This document shows positions 1-7,783 of a stretch of DNA of 64,000 nt, piece after piece. Position numbers and translations under genes: made by a program. The stretch is from Ovoidimarina sediminis. GTDB taxonomy: Bacteria; Pseudomonadota; Alphaproteobacteria; Rhodobacterales; Rhodobacteraceae. Under the pieces are notes generated by a model that had not been told where the DNA came from, did not search any database, and saw nothing but the letters and a program-made list of their open reading frames with translations. Position 1 is the first letter of the stretch; every line of letters begins with the position of its first letter. Location of the stretch: contig NZ_JAWHTE010000002.1 of NCBI RefSeq assembly GCF_032586175.1, positions 186,001 to 250,000 on the forward strand, in the 5' to 3' direction.

Positions 1-8
1 GCGCGCAT
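1..8 (-). CDS. Start of a leftward gene running off the window
   Basis: On the minus strand an ATG (positions 8-6) is preceded by a good Shine-Dalgarno sequence (AGGAGAT, plus-strand 12-18 as ATCTCCT). Only the first two codons (Met-Arg) lie in the window, so nothing can be said about the product. It would be divergent from the HD-domain gene at 225. Confidence 0.5.
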
Positions 9-160
9 AGGGATCTCCTTTCCGCGGCCCGACCGTCAGGCCGCCTTAGCGCCTTGAGCTCTCCCTGATCTGCGTGTTTCTTGTGGTCGTACTTCTGAGA
101 TACGTGCGAACCGGCAATTTTCCATTAATGCGCGCTGGCACGTGATCACTCGTGAAGGAT

Positions 161-178
161 CGTAGCACGATTGCTACG
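161..178. promoter_or_regulatory. 18-bp palindrome, operator-like, in a divergent intergenic region
   Basis: CGTAGCACGATTGCTACG: perfect 7-bp arms (CGTAGCA / TGCTACG) around a 4-bp centre. It lies 47 bp upstream of the chosen start of the HD-domain gene and between two divergent genes, so it could be a repressor or activator site. The cognate regulator is not recognisable from the sequence. A transcribed hairpin is the alternative, but no T-run follows. Confidence 0.4.
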
Positions 179-224
179 TTACGCAGGAAAACGCTCATAT
201 TTTGGGCAAGATGTGGAGGATACC

Positions 225-821
225 GTGTCCAGAAAGCCTCGGGCCTGGCAGCGCATGCTTTCGGGGCGGCGGCTGGATCTTCTGGATCCGACGCCGGTGG
301 ATGTCGAGATCGAGGATATCGCCCACGGCCTTGCTTTCGTGGCCCGCTGGAACGGTCAGACGCGGGGCGATTTTCCGTATTCGGTGGCCGAGCATTCGCT
401 TCTGGTGGAGGATCTTTTCGGCCGGCAGAACCGCAATATGCCGACAAAGTGGCGGCTGGCGGCGCTTTTGCACGATGCCCCGGAATACGTGATCGGGGAT
501 ATGATCAGCCCCGTGAAGGCGGCGGTGGGGCCGGGATATGCCGAGCTGGACGCCCGGCTTTCAGGGGCCATTCACCTGCGTTTCGGGCTTCCCGCCGCGC
601 TGCCCCAGCAGGTGAAGCGGGCGATCAAGCGGGCGGATCGCGTGTCGGCCTGGCTGGAGGCGGTGCAGATCGCGGGGTTTTCGGAAGCGGAGGCGGACCG
701 GTTCTTCGGCAAGCTCGACCGGGCGCTGGTGACGGGGATCAGGATCGCGCCGCGCCCGCCGGTGGAGGTGCGCGCCTCGTACATGGAGCGGCACGCGGCG
801 CTGATGCGCGAGATCGGCTAG
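225..821 (+). CDS. HD-domain hydrolase, YfbR-like
   Basis: 198-residue HD-superfamily protein. The metal-binding histidine is in an AEHS motif (about residue 57), followed by the HD pair in LLHDAPEYVIGD (about 83-84) and a later conserved Asp in KRADRVSAW. This is the pattern of YfbR-type 5'-nucleotidases and related phosphohydrolases. The GTG at 225 was chosen because GGAGG sits just upstream (215-219); the frame stays open to 171 without a good start. The C-terminus overlaps by 4 bp the convergent lipoprotein gene. Fold is secure; substrate is not, and nucleotide specificity is only a family-level inference. Confidence 0.8.
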   Translation: MSRKPRAWQRMLSGRRLDLLDPTPVDVEIEDIAHGLAFVARWNGQTRGDFPYSVAEHSLLVEDLFGRQNRNMPTKWRLAALLHDAPEYVIGDMISPVKAAVGPGYAELDARLSGAIHLRFGLPAALPQQVKRAIKRADRVSAWLEAVQIAGFSEAEADRFFGKLDRALVTGIRIAPRPPVEVRASYMERHAALMREIG

Positions 822-1210
822 CTTGTGGCGCAGCGCTGGCCCGCGGCGGCGACGGGCGGAGGGGTGGCCCAGAGGCGGGCGTCGGGCGGGGCCTCGTAGC
901 CCGCGAAGGCGCCGCCCCGGAAGTGAAGCGTCAGGCCATCGGCCCAGCGCACCGTCTGCCAGCCCGGGGCGCAGCCGGGGCTGGCGGATGCGGGCGCTGT
1001 GCCGGAAAGGCGCGTGACGGCGGCGACGGCCCCGTCGATATGGCGGCCGAAGCCGATTTCGAGGCCGGTGCCGTGGACGGCGAGCCCGGTGGAGGAGGGG
1101 GCCGCCCAGCCCGCGCGGGCCGGCGGCGTCGCCGGAACAGTCGCGCAGGCGGACAGAAGCCCGGCAACTGCGAGAAGCGAGGCGGGGCAAAGCGAGGCGG
1201 CGCGGATCAC
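818..1210 (-). CDS. Small putative lipoprotein
   Basis: 130 residues with an N-terminal hydrophobic signal and a lipobox LSAC (cysteine about residue 22), so probably a periplasm-facing lipoprotein. The rest is rich in Ala, Gly and Pro with two further cysteines and no domain I recognise. The GTG start overlaps the regA stop by 4 nt (GTGA), so it is translationally coupled to regA and likely co-transcribed. In described Rhodobacter clusters regA is followed by hvrA and ahcY, so this neighbour is different. Confidence 0.7.
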   Translation of the reverse strand: MIRAASLCPASLLAVAGLLSACATVPATPPARAGWAAPSSTGLAVHGTGLEIGFGRHIDGAVAAVTRLSGTAPASASPGCAPGWQTVRWADGLTLHFRGGAFAGYEAPPDARLWATPPPVAAAGQRCATS

Positions 1211-1761
1211 CGGGGGCTGCGTTTCGCGAGGATGCGCTGAAGCGTGCGGCGGTGCATGTTGAGCCGCCGCGCGGTTTCCGAGACGTTCCGGTCGCAGAGT
1301 TCGTAGACCCGCTGGATGTGTTCCCAGCGCACGCGGTCGGCGGACATCGGATTTTCCGGCGGTGGCGGAAGCTCATCCGAGCGGGCCAGGAGCGCGTCGG
1401 TCACGTCATTGGCGTCGGCGGGTTTCGAGAGGTAATCGGTGGCCCCGATCTTCACCGCCGCCACGGCGGTGGCGATGGCGCCGTAGCCCGTGAGGACGAC
1501 AACGCGGCTGTCGGGGCGTTTTTCGCGGATCACCTCGACCACGTCGAGCCCGTTGCCATCCTCGAGCCTGAGATCGATCACCGCGTAGGCCGGGGGCCGC
1601 GACAGGGCGATGGCCCGCCCGGCGGCGACGCTTTCGGCGGTTTCCACCTCGAAGCCGCGCTTTTCCATGGCGCGTGCCAGGCGTTTCAGAAACGGTTCGT
1701 CATCATCCACGATCAGAAGCGACGGGTCGCTTCCGATATCACGGTCTGGGCCGTCCGACAT
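1207..1761 (-). CDS. regA: Redox response regulator RegA/PrrA
   Basis: 184-residue response regulator of the RegA/PrrA/ActR family, which controls photosynthesis, respiration, carbon and nitrogen fixation genes according to redox state. The receiver domain (about 13-125) shows the acidic pocket DDDE at 19-22, phospho-acceptor D63 (same position as in Rhodobacter capsulatus RegA), the conserved Thr in VVLTGYG and Lys in SKPAD. A proline linker (PPPPENP) precedes a Fis-like helix-turn-helix (NVSETARRLNMHRRTLQRIL). It lies next to senC and regB, its partner kinase, in the classical cluster; the stop overlaps the downstream lipoprotein start. Confidence 0.96.
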   Translation of the reverse strand: MSDGPDRDIGSDPSLLIVDDDEPFLKRLARAMEKRGFEVETAESVAAGRAIALSRPPAYAVIDLRLEDGNGLDVVEVIREKRPDSRVVVLTGYGAIATAVAAVKIGATDYLSKPADANDVTDALLARSDELPPPPENPMSADRVRWEHIQRVYELCDRNVSETARRLNMHRRTLQRILAKRSPR

Positions 1762-1827
1762 TCAGGTATCCTTTTCCCTCGTTCCACCGGGACGATAGGG
1801 CGGCACCGGGGGGCGGTCAAACACCCA

Positions 1828-2451
1828 TCACGCGGCGTCGAGGAAGCAGGCCGTGCGCGTCGCGATATCCTCTGCCGTGGCGTCGCGGCGGAAGAACTCC
1901 ACGAACCCGTGTTCGGGCAGCATGAGGTAGGTGAAGGTGGAGTGATCGACGAGGTAATAGTCGGGATCGCCCTCGTTGATGCGGGCATAGGCCTTGTAGG
2001 CGGCAATGGCGGCATCGACCTGTTCTTCGGACCCGGTGAGGCCGATCATGCCGTCATGGATGTTCGAGGTGAAATCGGCGAGCACCTCGGGTGTGTCGCG
2101 GCCCGGATCGACGGAGATGAAGACCGGGCGCACATCGTGGCCCATGCCGGACAGGAGATCGACGGCATCGGCATTGCGCACCGTGTCGAGCGGGCAGACA
2201 TCGGGGCAGAAGGTGTAGCCGAAATAGACCAGGGCGGGTTTGTCGAGCACATCGGCCTCGGTCACCGTTTCGCCGGTTTGCGAAACCAGCGTGAACGGCC
2301 CGCCGATTTCGGCCGCGCCGCCCGCGATCTTGGTCGTGCGGCAGGGATCGAAGCGATCGCCCCCGCCCACCAGCGCCATGTACCCGACCGTTCCCAGCCC
2401 CGCCACGGCCACCACGGCGGCGCCGATTGCGATAAGCGCCGTTTTATCCAT
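1828..2451 (-). CDS. senC: SCO1/SenC/PrrC copper chaperone
   Basis: 207-residue membrane-anchored thioredoxin-fold protein. One N-terminal transmembrane helix (about 5-28) precedes a SCO domain with the copper-binding CxxxC (FCPDVCP, C82 and C86) and distal histidine H170 in VDHSTFTYL. These proteins deliver copper to the CuA or CuB centres of cytochrome oxidases and in Rhodobacter link oxidase activity to RegB signalling. It is transcribed leftward with regA and is divergent from regB, as in R. capsulatus. All three metal ligands are present. Confidence 0.95.
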   Translation of the reverse strand: MDKTALIAIGAAVVAVAGLGTVGYMALVGGGDRFDPCRTTKIAGGAAEIGGPFTLVSQTGETVTEADVLDKPALVYFGYTFCPDVCPLDTVRNADAVDLLSGMGHDVRPVFISVDPGRDTPEVLADFTSNIHDGMIGLTGSEEQVDAAIAAYKAYARINEGDPDYYLVDHSTFTYLMLPEHGFVEFFRRDATAEDIATRTACFLDAA

Positions 2452-2532
2452 CCGTCACCCGCAATTGATTGTTGCATTCCCTGACCGTTACCTAGGAACT
2501 GATAACCGCATTTGCGAAGCATCGAGATCACA

Positions 2533-3930
2533 ATGGCGAACCCGACCGCAGGACTTTTTGACGCAAGTCATCGCGTGAACTGGGTGCGCCTCAGAACGCT
2601 GATCGTTCTGCGCTGGATCGCGATCGCGGGCCAGCTTGCGGCGATCACGGTGGCGCAGCGGCTGTTCGACCTGGACCTTGAGCTGGGGCTGGCCTTCCTT
2701 GCGATCGGGGCGTCGATCACCGCGAACCTGATCGCGATCTTCGTTTATCCCGAGAACAAGCGGCTTACGGAAGTCGAGGCGGCGATGCACCTGGTGTTCG
2801 ACATCGTGCAGCTGTCGTTCCTTCTGTACCTGACCGGCGGGCTTCACAATCCCTTCGCGCTTCTGATGCTTGTGCCGGTTACCGTGTCGGCCATGGCGCT
2901 GCGGGCGAAAACGACGGTGGCGATCGGGGGGCTGGCGATCGTGCTGGTGACGCTTCTGGCCGAGTTGCATGTGCCCTTGCGCACGGATGCGGGCGTGCTG
3001 ATGCGGTTGCCCGCGGTGTTCGTCCTGGGGTTCTGGGTGGCGATCGTGATCGGGGTGATCTTTCTGTCCGCCTTCGCGCAGCGGGTGACATCGGAGGTTT
3101 ACACCATGTCGGACGCGCTGGCCGCGACGCAGATGGCGCTGGCGCGGGAACAGAAGCTGACCGATCTGGGCGGCGTCGTCGCGGCGGCGGCGCATGAGCT
3201 TGGCACGCCGCTGGCCACGATCAAGCTGGTGAGTTCGGAGCTGATCGAGGAACTGGCCGACCGGCCCGAGCTTCGCGAGGATGCGGAGCTGGTGCGCGAA
3301 CAGGCGGACAGGTGCCGCGATATCCTTCGGTCGATGGGCCGGGCGGGGAAGGATGACCTTCACCTCAAGCAAAGCCCGCTGGCCGCGGTGGTGCGGGAGG
3401 CCGCGGAACCCCATGAAGACCGGGGCATCAGGATCAACTACGACGTGGCGCCGATCGAGGGGGCGGGCAGCCGGCAGCCGGTGATCCAGCGGCGGCCCGA
3501 GATCATTCACGGGCTGCGCAACCTCATTCAGAACGCCGTGGATTTCGCGAAGGAAGACATCTGGATCGATATCCACTGGGACGAAACTTCGATCATGGTG
3601 CGGATCATCGATGACGGGAAAGGGTTTCCCGCAAGCGTGCTGGGGCGGATCGGAGACCCCTATATCACCTCGCGCCCCGGAGGCATGTCGGGTGTGGCGC
3701 GGCCGGGTTACGAAGGTATGGGGCTTGGCCTGTTCATCGCGAAGACGCTTCTGGAACGGTCGGGCGCCGAGCTTGGCTTTGCGAATGGAAGCGACCCGTT
3801 CCTGGACGAGGCGCCCGGCGGCGAGCGGAGCGGGGCGATCGTCGACGCGACCTGGCCGCGCGCGATGATCGAAGTCGAGTCGCTGTCGGAGACAACGGGG
3901 CTTGGGCGAAACGTGCCGATCGACACCTGA
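2533..3930 (+). CDS. regB: Redox sensor histidine kinase RegB/PrrB
   Basis: 465-residue sensor kinase. Six hydrophobic segments lie in residues about 20-185. The quinone-binding motif GGLHNPF is at about 102-108. The phosphorylated His is in the H-box AAHELGTPL (about H221), and the redox-active cysteine of RegB is in ADRCRDIL (about C261). A HATPase domain follows with NLIQNAVDFA and DDGKGF. The ATG at 2533 is preferred over an upstream TTG at 2512. The 81-bp gap to divergent senC should hold both promoters. All signature residues for redox and ubiquinone sensing are intact. Confidence 0.96.
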   Translation: MANPTAGLFDASHRVNWVRLRTLIVLRWIAIAGQLAAITVAQRLFDLDLELGLAFLAIGASITANLIAIFVYPENKRLTEVEAAMHLVFDIVQLSFLLYLTGGLHNPFALLMLVPVTVSAMALRAKTTVAIGGLAIVLVTLLAELHVPLRTDAGVLMRLPAVFVLGFWVAIVIGVIFLSAFAQRVTSEVYTMSDALAATQMALAREQKLTDLGGVVAAAAHELGTPLATIKLVSSELIEELADRPELREDAELVREQADRCRDILRSMGRAGKDDLHLKQSPLAAVVREAAEPHEDRGIRINYDVAPIEGAGSRQPVIQRRPEIIHGLRNLIQNAVDFAKEDIWIDIHWDETSIMVRIIDDGKGFPASVLGRIGDPYITSRPGGMSGVARPGYEGMGLGLFIAKTLLERSGAELGFANGSDPFLDEAPGGERSGAIVDATWPRAMIEVESLSETTGLGRNVPIDT

Positions 3931-3955
3931 GCCGCCGAAGTGTCAACTCTGTACG

Positions 3956-3970
3956 TTAACCGGATGTTAA
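3956..3970 (+). promoter_or_regulatory. Perfect CtrA-type box TTAA-N7-TTAA
   Basis: TTAACCGGATGTTAA matches the alphaproteobacterial CtrA consensus TTAA-N7-TTAA without mismatch. It lies 45 bp upstream of the GTG start of the DivL-like PAS protein, in a short AT-richer gap after regB. CtrA control of this gene is inferred from the motif alone. Confidence 0.55.
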
Positions 3971-4014
3971 TCTTTGTTGACAATACTCTAACGCGGGAAA
4001 TCCGGTGACGACAC

Positions 4015-5583
4015 GTGCTTGCGATACACGCGGGGCTGCTACCCGTGCTCTTTGTGGCCAGTCTTACAAGCCTTTCGGCTTGCCTGATCGGATTCCTGAT
4101 CACCTACAAGGCGCGGTTCGGCCGTGCCCCGTCCGAAGCGGCGGGGCCCGCGCGGATCTTTCTGTTCGACGGGGCCGATCTTGTCGACGCGACGCCGGGC
4201 GCGCATGATCTGATCGCCCGTGCAAGCCGGACCGGGACAGACTGGGACCGGCTGATGGGCGTTCTGTCCCCGCATTTTCCGAACCTCGCCGCGCTTCTTA
4301 TGACGCTGGACGAGGCGCGGTTTCTTGACACCCGTTCGACGGCCGGGCGCGAGCACCTGACGGCGGAATTCGTGGAGGACCGGGTGCGTGTGACGCTGAG
4401 CGACGGGGCCGCGGTCGACGGGCGTGTCTCGCTTGACGCGATGGTCTTCCGCTCAATGCTGAGAGAGCTGGAGACGGTGCGCTCGACCGTGGACGGGGCG
4501 CAGTTCCTGGCCTGGCGCGAGCGGGCGGATGGCGAGCTTCTGTGGTCGAACCGGGCCTATCGCGAGATGCGGCGCACCCATGTCGGGGCGAAGGCGCTGG
4601 CGGACACGCCCCGGGCGCCCCTCTTCGACAGGGCGGAGCTGCGGCAGGCCCTGATGCAGGAGGGATCGCGCCGGATCCGGCCGATTGCCGCGCCGATGAA
4701 GGACGAGGCGGCGGAATGGTTCGACTGTTCGGGCCGGACGGTCGGCAGTGACCGGATCTTTTTCGCGATGCCGATCGATTCGGCGGTTCGGGCCGAGCTT
4801 CAACTGCGGGATTTCATGCAGACGCTGACCAACACGTTTTCGCACCTGACGACGGGGCTTGCGGTGTTCGGCCGGGACCGGCGGCTTGCGCTGTTCAACC
4901 CGGCGCTTGCGGATCTGACCGGGTTGCCGATCCCGTTTCTGACGACGCGGCCGTCGCTTTTCAGCCTGCTCGACCAGCTTCGCGAACGGCGGATGATCCC
5001 GGAGCCCAAGGATTACGGATCCTGGCGGCGGCAGATCGCGGATCTGGAGGCGGCCTCGCTGGACGGCACCTATACGGAGACCTGGCAACTGGCGGATGGC
5101 CGGACATTCCGCGTTTCGGGCCGGCCGCATCACAACGGGGCGCTTGCGCTTCTTTTGGAAGACATCAGTTCGGAAATGGCGCTGACCCGGCGGTTCCGGT
5201 CGGAGATCGAGCTTGGGCAGGCGGTGATCGACCATTTCGACGAGGCGGTGGCCGTCTTTTCCTCGGACGGGGGCCTGTCGCTGGTGAACAAGGCCTATCA
5301 GACGCTGTGGGGGACGAACCTTCTGGACAGGGTGAGCGCGCCCAGCGTGACGGACTTGTCGCGGGTGTGGATGAGCCGGGGCGCCTCGCCGCTTTGGGGC
5401 GAGATCCGGGATTTCGTGATGCATTCGCGGGAGCGCACTGAGTGGTCGGGGCGGGTGAATCTTGCCGACGGCACAGCGCTTGTCTGCCGCGTGGTGCCCA
5501 TCGCCGCGGGATCGACCATGGTGCGGTTCCGGGAGGAGCTGGACGAGAATTCCGCGCCCGAGATCGCATCGCGCATCGCGTGA
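4015..5583 (+). CDS. divL: PAS-domain protein, probable DivL-type regulator of the CtrA phosphorelay
   Basis: 522 residues: an N-terminal membrane helix (about 3-29), a central region, then two PAS-like domains (about 268-385 and 395-500; motifs FGRDRRLALFNPALADL and FSSDGGLSLVNKAYQTLWG). There is no H-box or ATPase domain; the protein stops after the last PAS. Kinase-less PAS proteins of this type in Rhodobacterales are DivL homologues acting on the CckA-ChpT-CtrA relay, and in R. capsulatus divL lies close to the reg genes. The identity rests on architecture and location. The GTG start has only a weak Shine-Dalgarno. A perfect CtrA-type box lies upstream. Confidence 0.65.
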   Translation: MLAIHAGLLPVLFVASLTSLSACLIGFLITYKARFGRAPSEAAGPARIFLFDGADLVDATPGAHDLIARASRTGTDWDRLMGVLSPHFPNLAALLMTLDEARFLDTRSTAGREHLTAEFVEDRVRVTLSDGAAVDGRVSLDAMVFRSMLRELETVRSTVDGAQFLAWRERADGELLWSNRAYREMRRTHVGAKALADTPRAPLFDRAELRQALMQEGSRRIRPIAAPMKDEAAEWFDCSGRTVGSDRIFFAMPIDSAVRAELQLRDFMQTLTNTFSHLTTGLAVFGRDRRLALFNPALADLTGLPIPFLTTRPSLFSLLDQLRERRMIPEPKDYGSWRRQIADLEAASLDGTYTETWQLADGRTFRVSGRPHHNGALALLLEDISSEMALTRRFRSEIELGQAVIDHFDEAVAVFSSDGGLSLVNKAYQTLWGTNLLDRVSAPSVTDLSRVWMSRGASPLWGEIRDFVMHSRERTEWSGRVNLADGTALVCRVVPIAAGSTMVRFREELDENSAPEIASRIA

Positions 5584-5625
5584 TCGGCCCTTGCGGGCCC
5601 CCGGCTCTGCCGTCATTTTCCCGGT

Positions 5626-6132
5626 GTGGCGCAGCGAACCCATATCGAGCTTTCCCTGCCTGACGAAGACGCGACCCGGAGGGTGGCGGAGCGTCTGGCG
5701 CCGTTGCTGGACGTCGGTGACGTTCTGCTTCTGTCGGGCGAGATCGGGGCGGGGAAGACCGCGTTCGCGCGCGCGCTGATCCAGGCGCGGCTTCGCCCGG
5801 CCGGGCGGCTTGAGGATGTGCCCTCGCCGACCTTCACGCTCATCCAAACCTATGACGACGGGGTGGCCGAGATCGTGCATGCCGATCTTTACCGTCTGGG
5901 CGCGCTGGGGGAGACCGACGAACTTGGGCTGGAGGAGGCGTTCGACACGGCGATCTGCCTTGTGGAGTGGCCAGACCGGCTGGAAGGGACGGCGCCGGGG
6001 CGGGCCTTGTCGCTGGATTTCGCCCTGACCGAGACGGAAGGGGCGCGGTGGCTGGTGCTGGACGGCGCCGCGGATGTGTGGGGCGGGCGGCTTCAACAGA
6101 TCGCGGCGCTTCAGGAGGCGGTGGCGTCGTGA
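5626..6132 (+). CDS. tsaE: tRNA t6A37 biosynthesis ATPase TsaE
   Basis: 168-residue P-loop protein with Walker A GEIGAGKT (about 38-45) and the family signature SPTFTLIQTY near 65-75, followed by HADLYRL. TsaE is the ATPase that works with TsaB and TsaD to install threonylcarbamoyladenosine on ANN-decoding tRNAs. The start is a GTG with no strong Shine-Dalgarno. The stop overlaps the GTG of amgK by 4 nt (GTGA), indicating an operon. Length is normal for the family. Confidence 0.93.
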   Translation: MAQRTHIELSLPDEDATRRVAERLAPLLDVGDVLLLSGEIGAGKTAFARALIQARLRPAGRLEDVPSPTFTLIQTYDDGVAEIVHADLYRLGALGETDELGLEEAFDTAICLVEWPDRLEGTAPGRALSLDFALTETEGARWLVLDGAADVWGGRLQQIAALQEAVAS

Positions 6133-7121
6133 GTGGCAAGGGCGCCTTTCTCGCCGCCCGTGGCTGGGCCGGGGCGGAGGCCGCGGCACTGGCCGGCGAT
6201 GCCTCGCGCCGGTCTTACGAGCGGCTGGTGCGGGAGGACGGGGCGCGCGCCGTTCTGATGATCGCGCCCCCGGCCTCGGGCGAGGATACCGCGCCTTTCG
6301 TGGCGGTTGCCGGGCATCTCGAGCGTTGCGGGCTTGGCGCGCCGAAGATCTATGGCGCCGACCGGGAGGCGGGGTTCCTGCTTCTGGAGGATTTCGGCGA
6401 TGCGCTGTTTGCGCGGGTCGCGGAGGCGACGCCCGCGCTTGAGCCTGAGATGTACCGGGCGGCGGCGGATGTGCTGATCCGGCTTCACGACCATCCCCTG
6501 CCAGAGGATGTGCCCGCCTATGACAGTGCGGCGCTGATCGAGGCGGCGCTTCTGGCCGTCACGTGGTATGCGGGCGAGGGCGCGGAGGGCGGCGGGCTGG
6601 CCGCGCGGCTGGCCGACGCGATTGCGGCGCTTGACGGGGTGACGCGGGTTCTGGCGCTGAGGGATTATCACGCGGAGAACCTGATCTGGCTTCCGGACCG
6701 GCCCGATATCCTGCGCGTCGGGCTGCTGGATTTCCAGGACGCGATGGCGGGGCATGCGGCCTATGATCTTGTTTCGCTGTTGCAGGATGCGCGGCGGGAT
6801 GTGGACCCGGAGGTGTCGGAGGCGACGTTCCGCCATTTCCTTGACCGGTCGAGGCATGGGGCGGAGGCGTTCGGGCTGGCCTATGCGACGCTGGGCGCCC
6901 AGCGCAACCTGCGCATCCTCGGGGTGTTCGCCCGGCTGTGCCTGAGGGATGAGAAGCCGCAGTACCTGCGCCTGATCCCGCGCGTCTGGGGGCATCTGGA
7001 GGCGGCGCTGTCGCATCCGAAGCTTTCGGCGCTTCGGGCGGAGGTGATGCGTGTTCTGCCTGCCCCGGATGCCACTCACCTTGGATCGCTGGAGGCGCGA
7101 TGCGGCCAGATGCGGCCATGA
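6129..7121 (+). CDS. amgK: Anomeric MurNAc/GlcNAc kinase AmgK (APH-fold)
   Basis: 330-residue aminoglycoside-phosphotransferase-fold kinase with the catalytic-loop pattern LRDYHAENLIW and metal-binding LLDFQDAMAGHAAYDL. AmgK phosphorylates MurNAc or GlcNAc at C1 in the cell-wall recycling route that bypasses de novo UDP-MurNAc synthesis. The assignment is strengthened by the adjacent MurU nucleotidyltransferase. The GTG at 6129 overlaps the tsaE stop. The frame is open further upstream, but that part is antisense-like and overlaps tsaE. The 3' end overlaps murU by 22 bp. Confidence 0.85.
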   Translation: MSGKGAFLAARGWAGAEAAALAGDASRRSYERLVREDGARAVLMIAPPASGEDTAPFVAVAGHLERCGLGAPKIYGADREAGFLLLEDFGDALFARVAEATPALEPEMYRAAADVLIRLHDHPLPEDVPAYDSAALIEAALLAVTWYAGEGAEGGGLAARLADAIAALDGVTRVLALRDYHAENLIWLPDRPDILRVGLLDFQDAMAGHAAYDLVSLLQDARRDVDPEVSEATFRHFLDRSRHGAEAFGLAYATLGAQRNLRILGVFARLCLRDEKPQYLRLIPRVWGHLEAALSHPKLSALRAEVMRVLPAPDATHLGSLEARCGQMRP

Positions 7122-7783
7122 TCTTCTGTGCCGGGTTCGGCACGCGGATGGGGGCGCTGACCGCGGACCTGCCGAAACCGCTGTTGCGGGTCGGGGGTGA
7201 GACGCTGTTCGACCGGATGCACGGGCTGGCGCGCAAGGCGGGAATCGGGCGCGTCGTCATCAATGCCCATTACCGCGCCGAGGCGATGGAGGCGCATGTC
7301 GCCGGGATGGATATCGCGGTGTCGCGGGAGGCGCCGGAGATCCTTGAGACCGGGGGCGGGCTGAAGGCCGCGCTGCCGCTTCTTGGGGAGGGGCCGGTTT
7401 ATACCGCCAATCCCGATGTCGTATGGGCGGGGCCGAACCCATTCGAGATCGTCGCCGGGGCGTGGGCGGAGGATATCGACGCGCTTCTTCTCTGTGTGCC
7501 AGTCGCCCGGGCGATCGGGCGGGAGACGGGGGATTTCGCGGAGACGGCTGACGGGAGCCTCCGGCGGCAGGGGCCGGTGATCTATGGGGGGATGCAGATC
7601 ATCCGGCCCGGGGTTGTGGCCCGGATGGCGGAGGAGCGGTTTTCCCTGAACCTCGTATGGGATGCGCTGATGGCGGAGGGGCGCGTGCGTTATTCGCTTT
7701 ATCCCGGGTGGTGGTGCGATGTGGGCACGCCGGAGGGGATCGGGCAGGCGGAACAGCTGATCGAAGACCATGCCGGCGCTTGA
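7100..7783 (+). CDS. murU: MurNAc-1-phosphate uridylyltransferase MurU
   Basis: 227-residue nucleotidyltransferase of the RmlA/MurU type. The N-terminal NTP-binding signature is AMIFCAGFGTRM...LPKPLLRVGG, followed by ETGGGLKAALP and the metal-site region NPDVVW. With AmgK it converts recovered MurNAc to UDP-MurNAc. The ATG at 7100 has GGAGG at 7091-7095, a good spacing; an alternative ATG at 7118 forms an ATGA overlap with the amgK stop. The gene overlaps addB by 14 bp. Confidence 0.86.
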   Translation: MRPDAAMIFCAGFGTRMGALTADLPKPLLRVGGETLFDRMHGLARKAGIGRVVINAHYRAEAMEAHVAGMDIAVSREAPEILETGGGLKAALPLLGEGPVYTANPDVVWAGPNPFEIVAGAWAEDIDALLLCVPVARAIGRETGDFAETADGSLRRQGPVIYGGMQIIRPGVVARMAEERFSLNLVWDALMAEGRVRYSLYPGWWCDVGTPEGIGQAEQLIEDHAGA

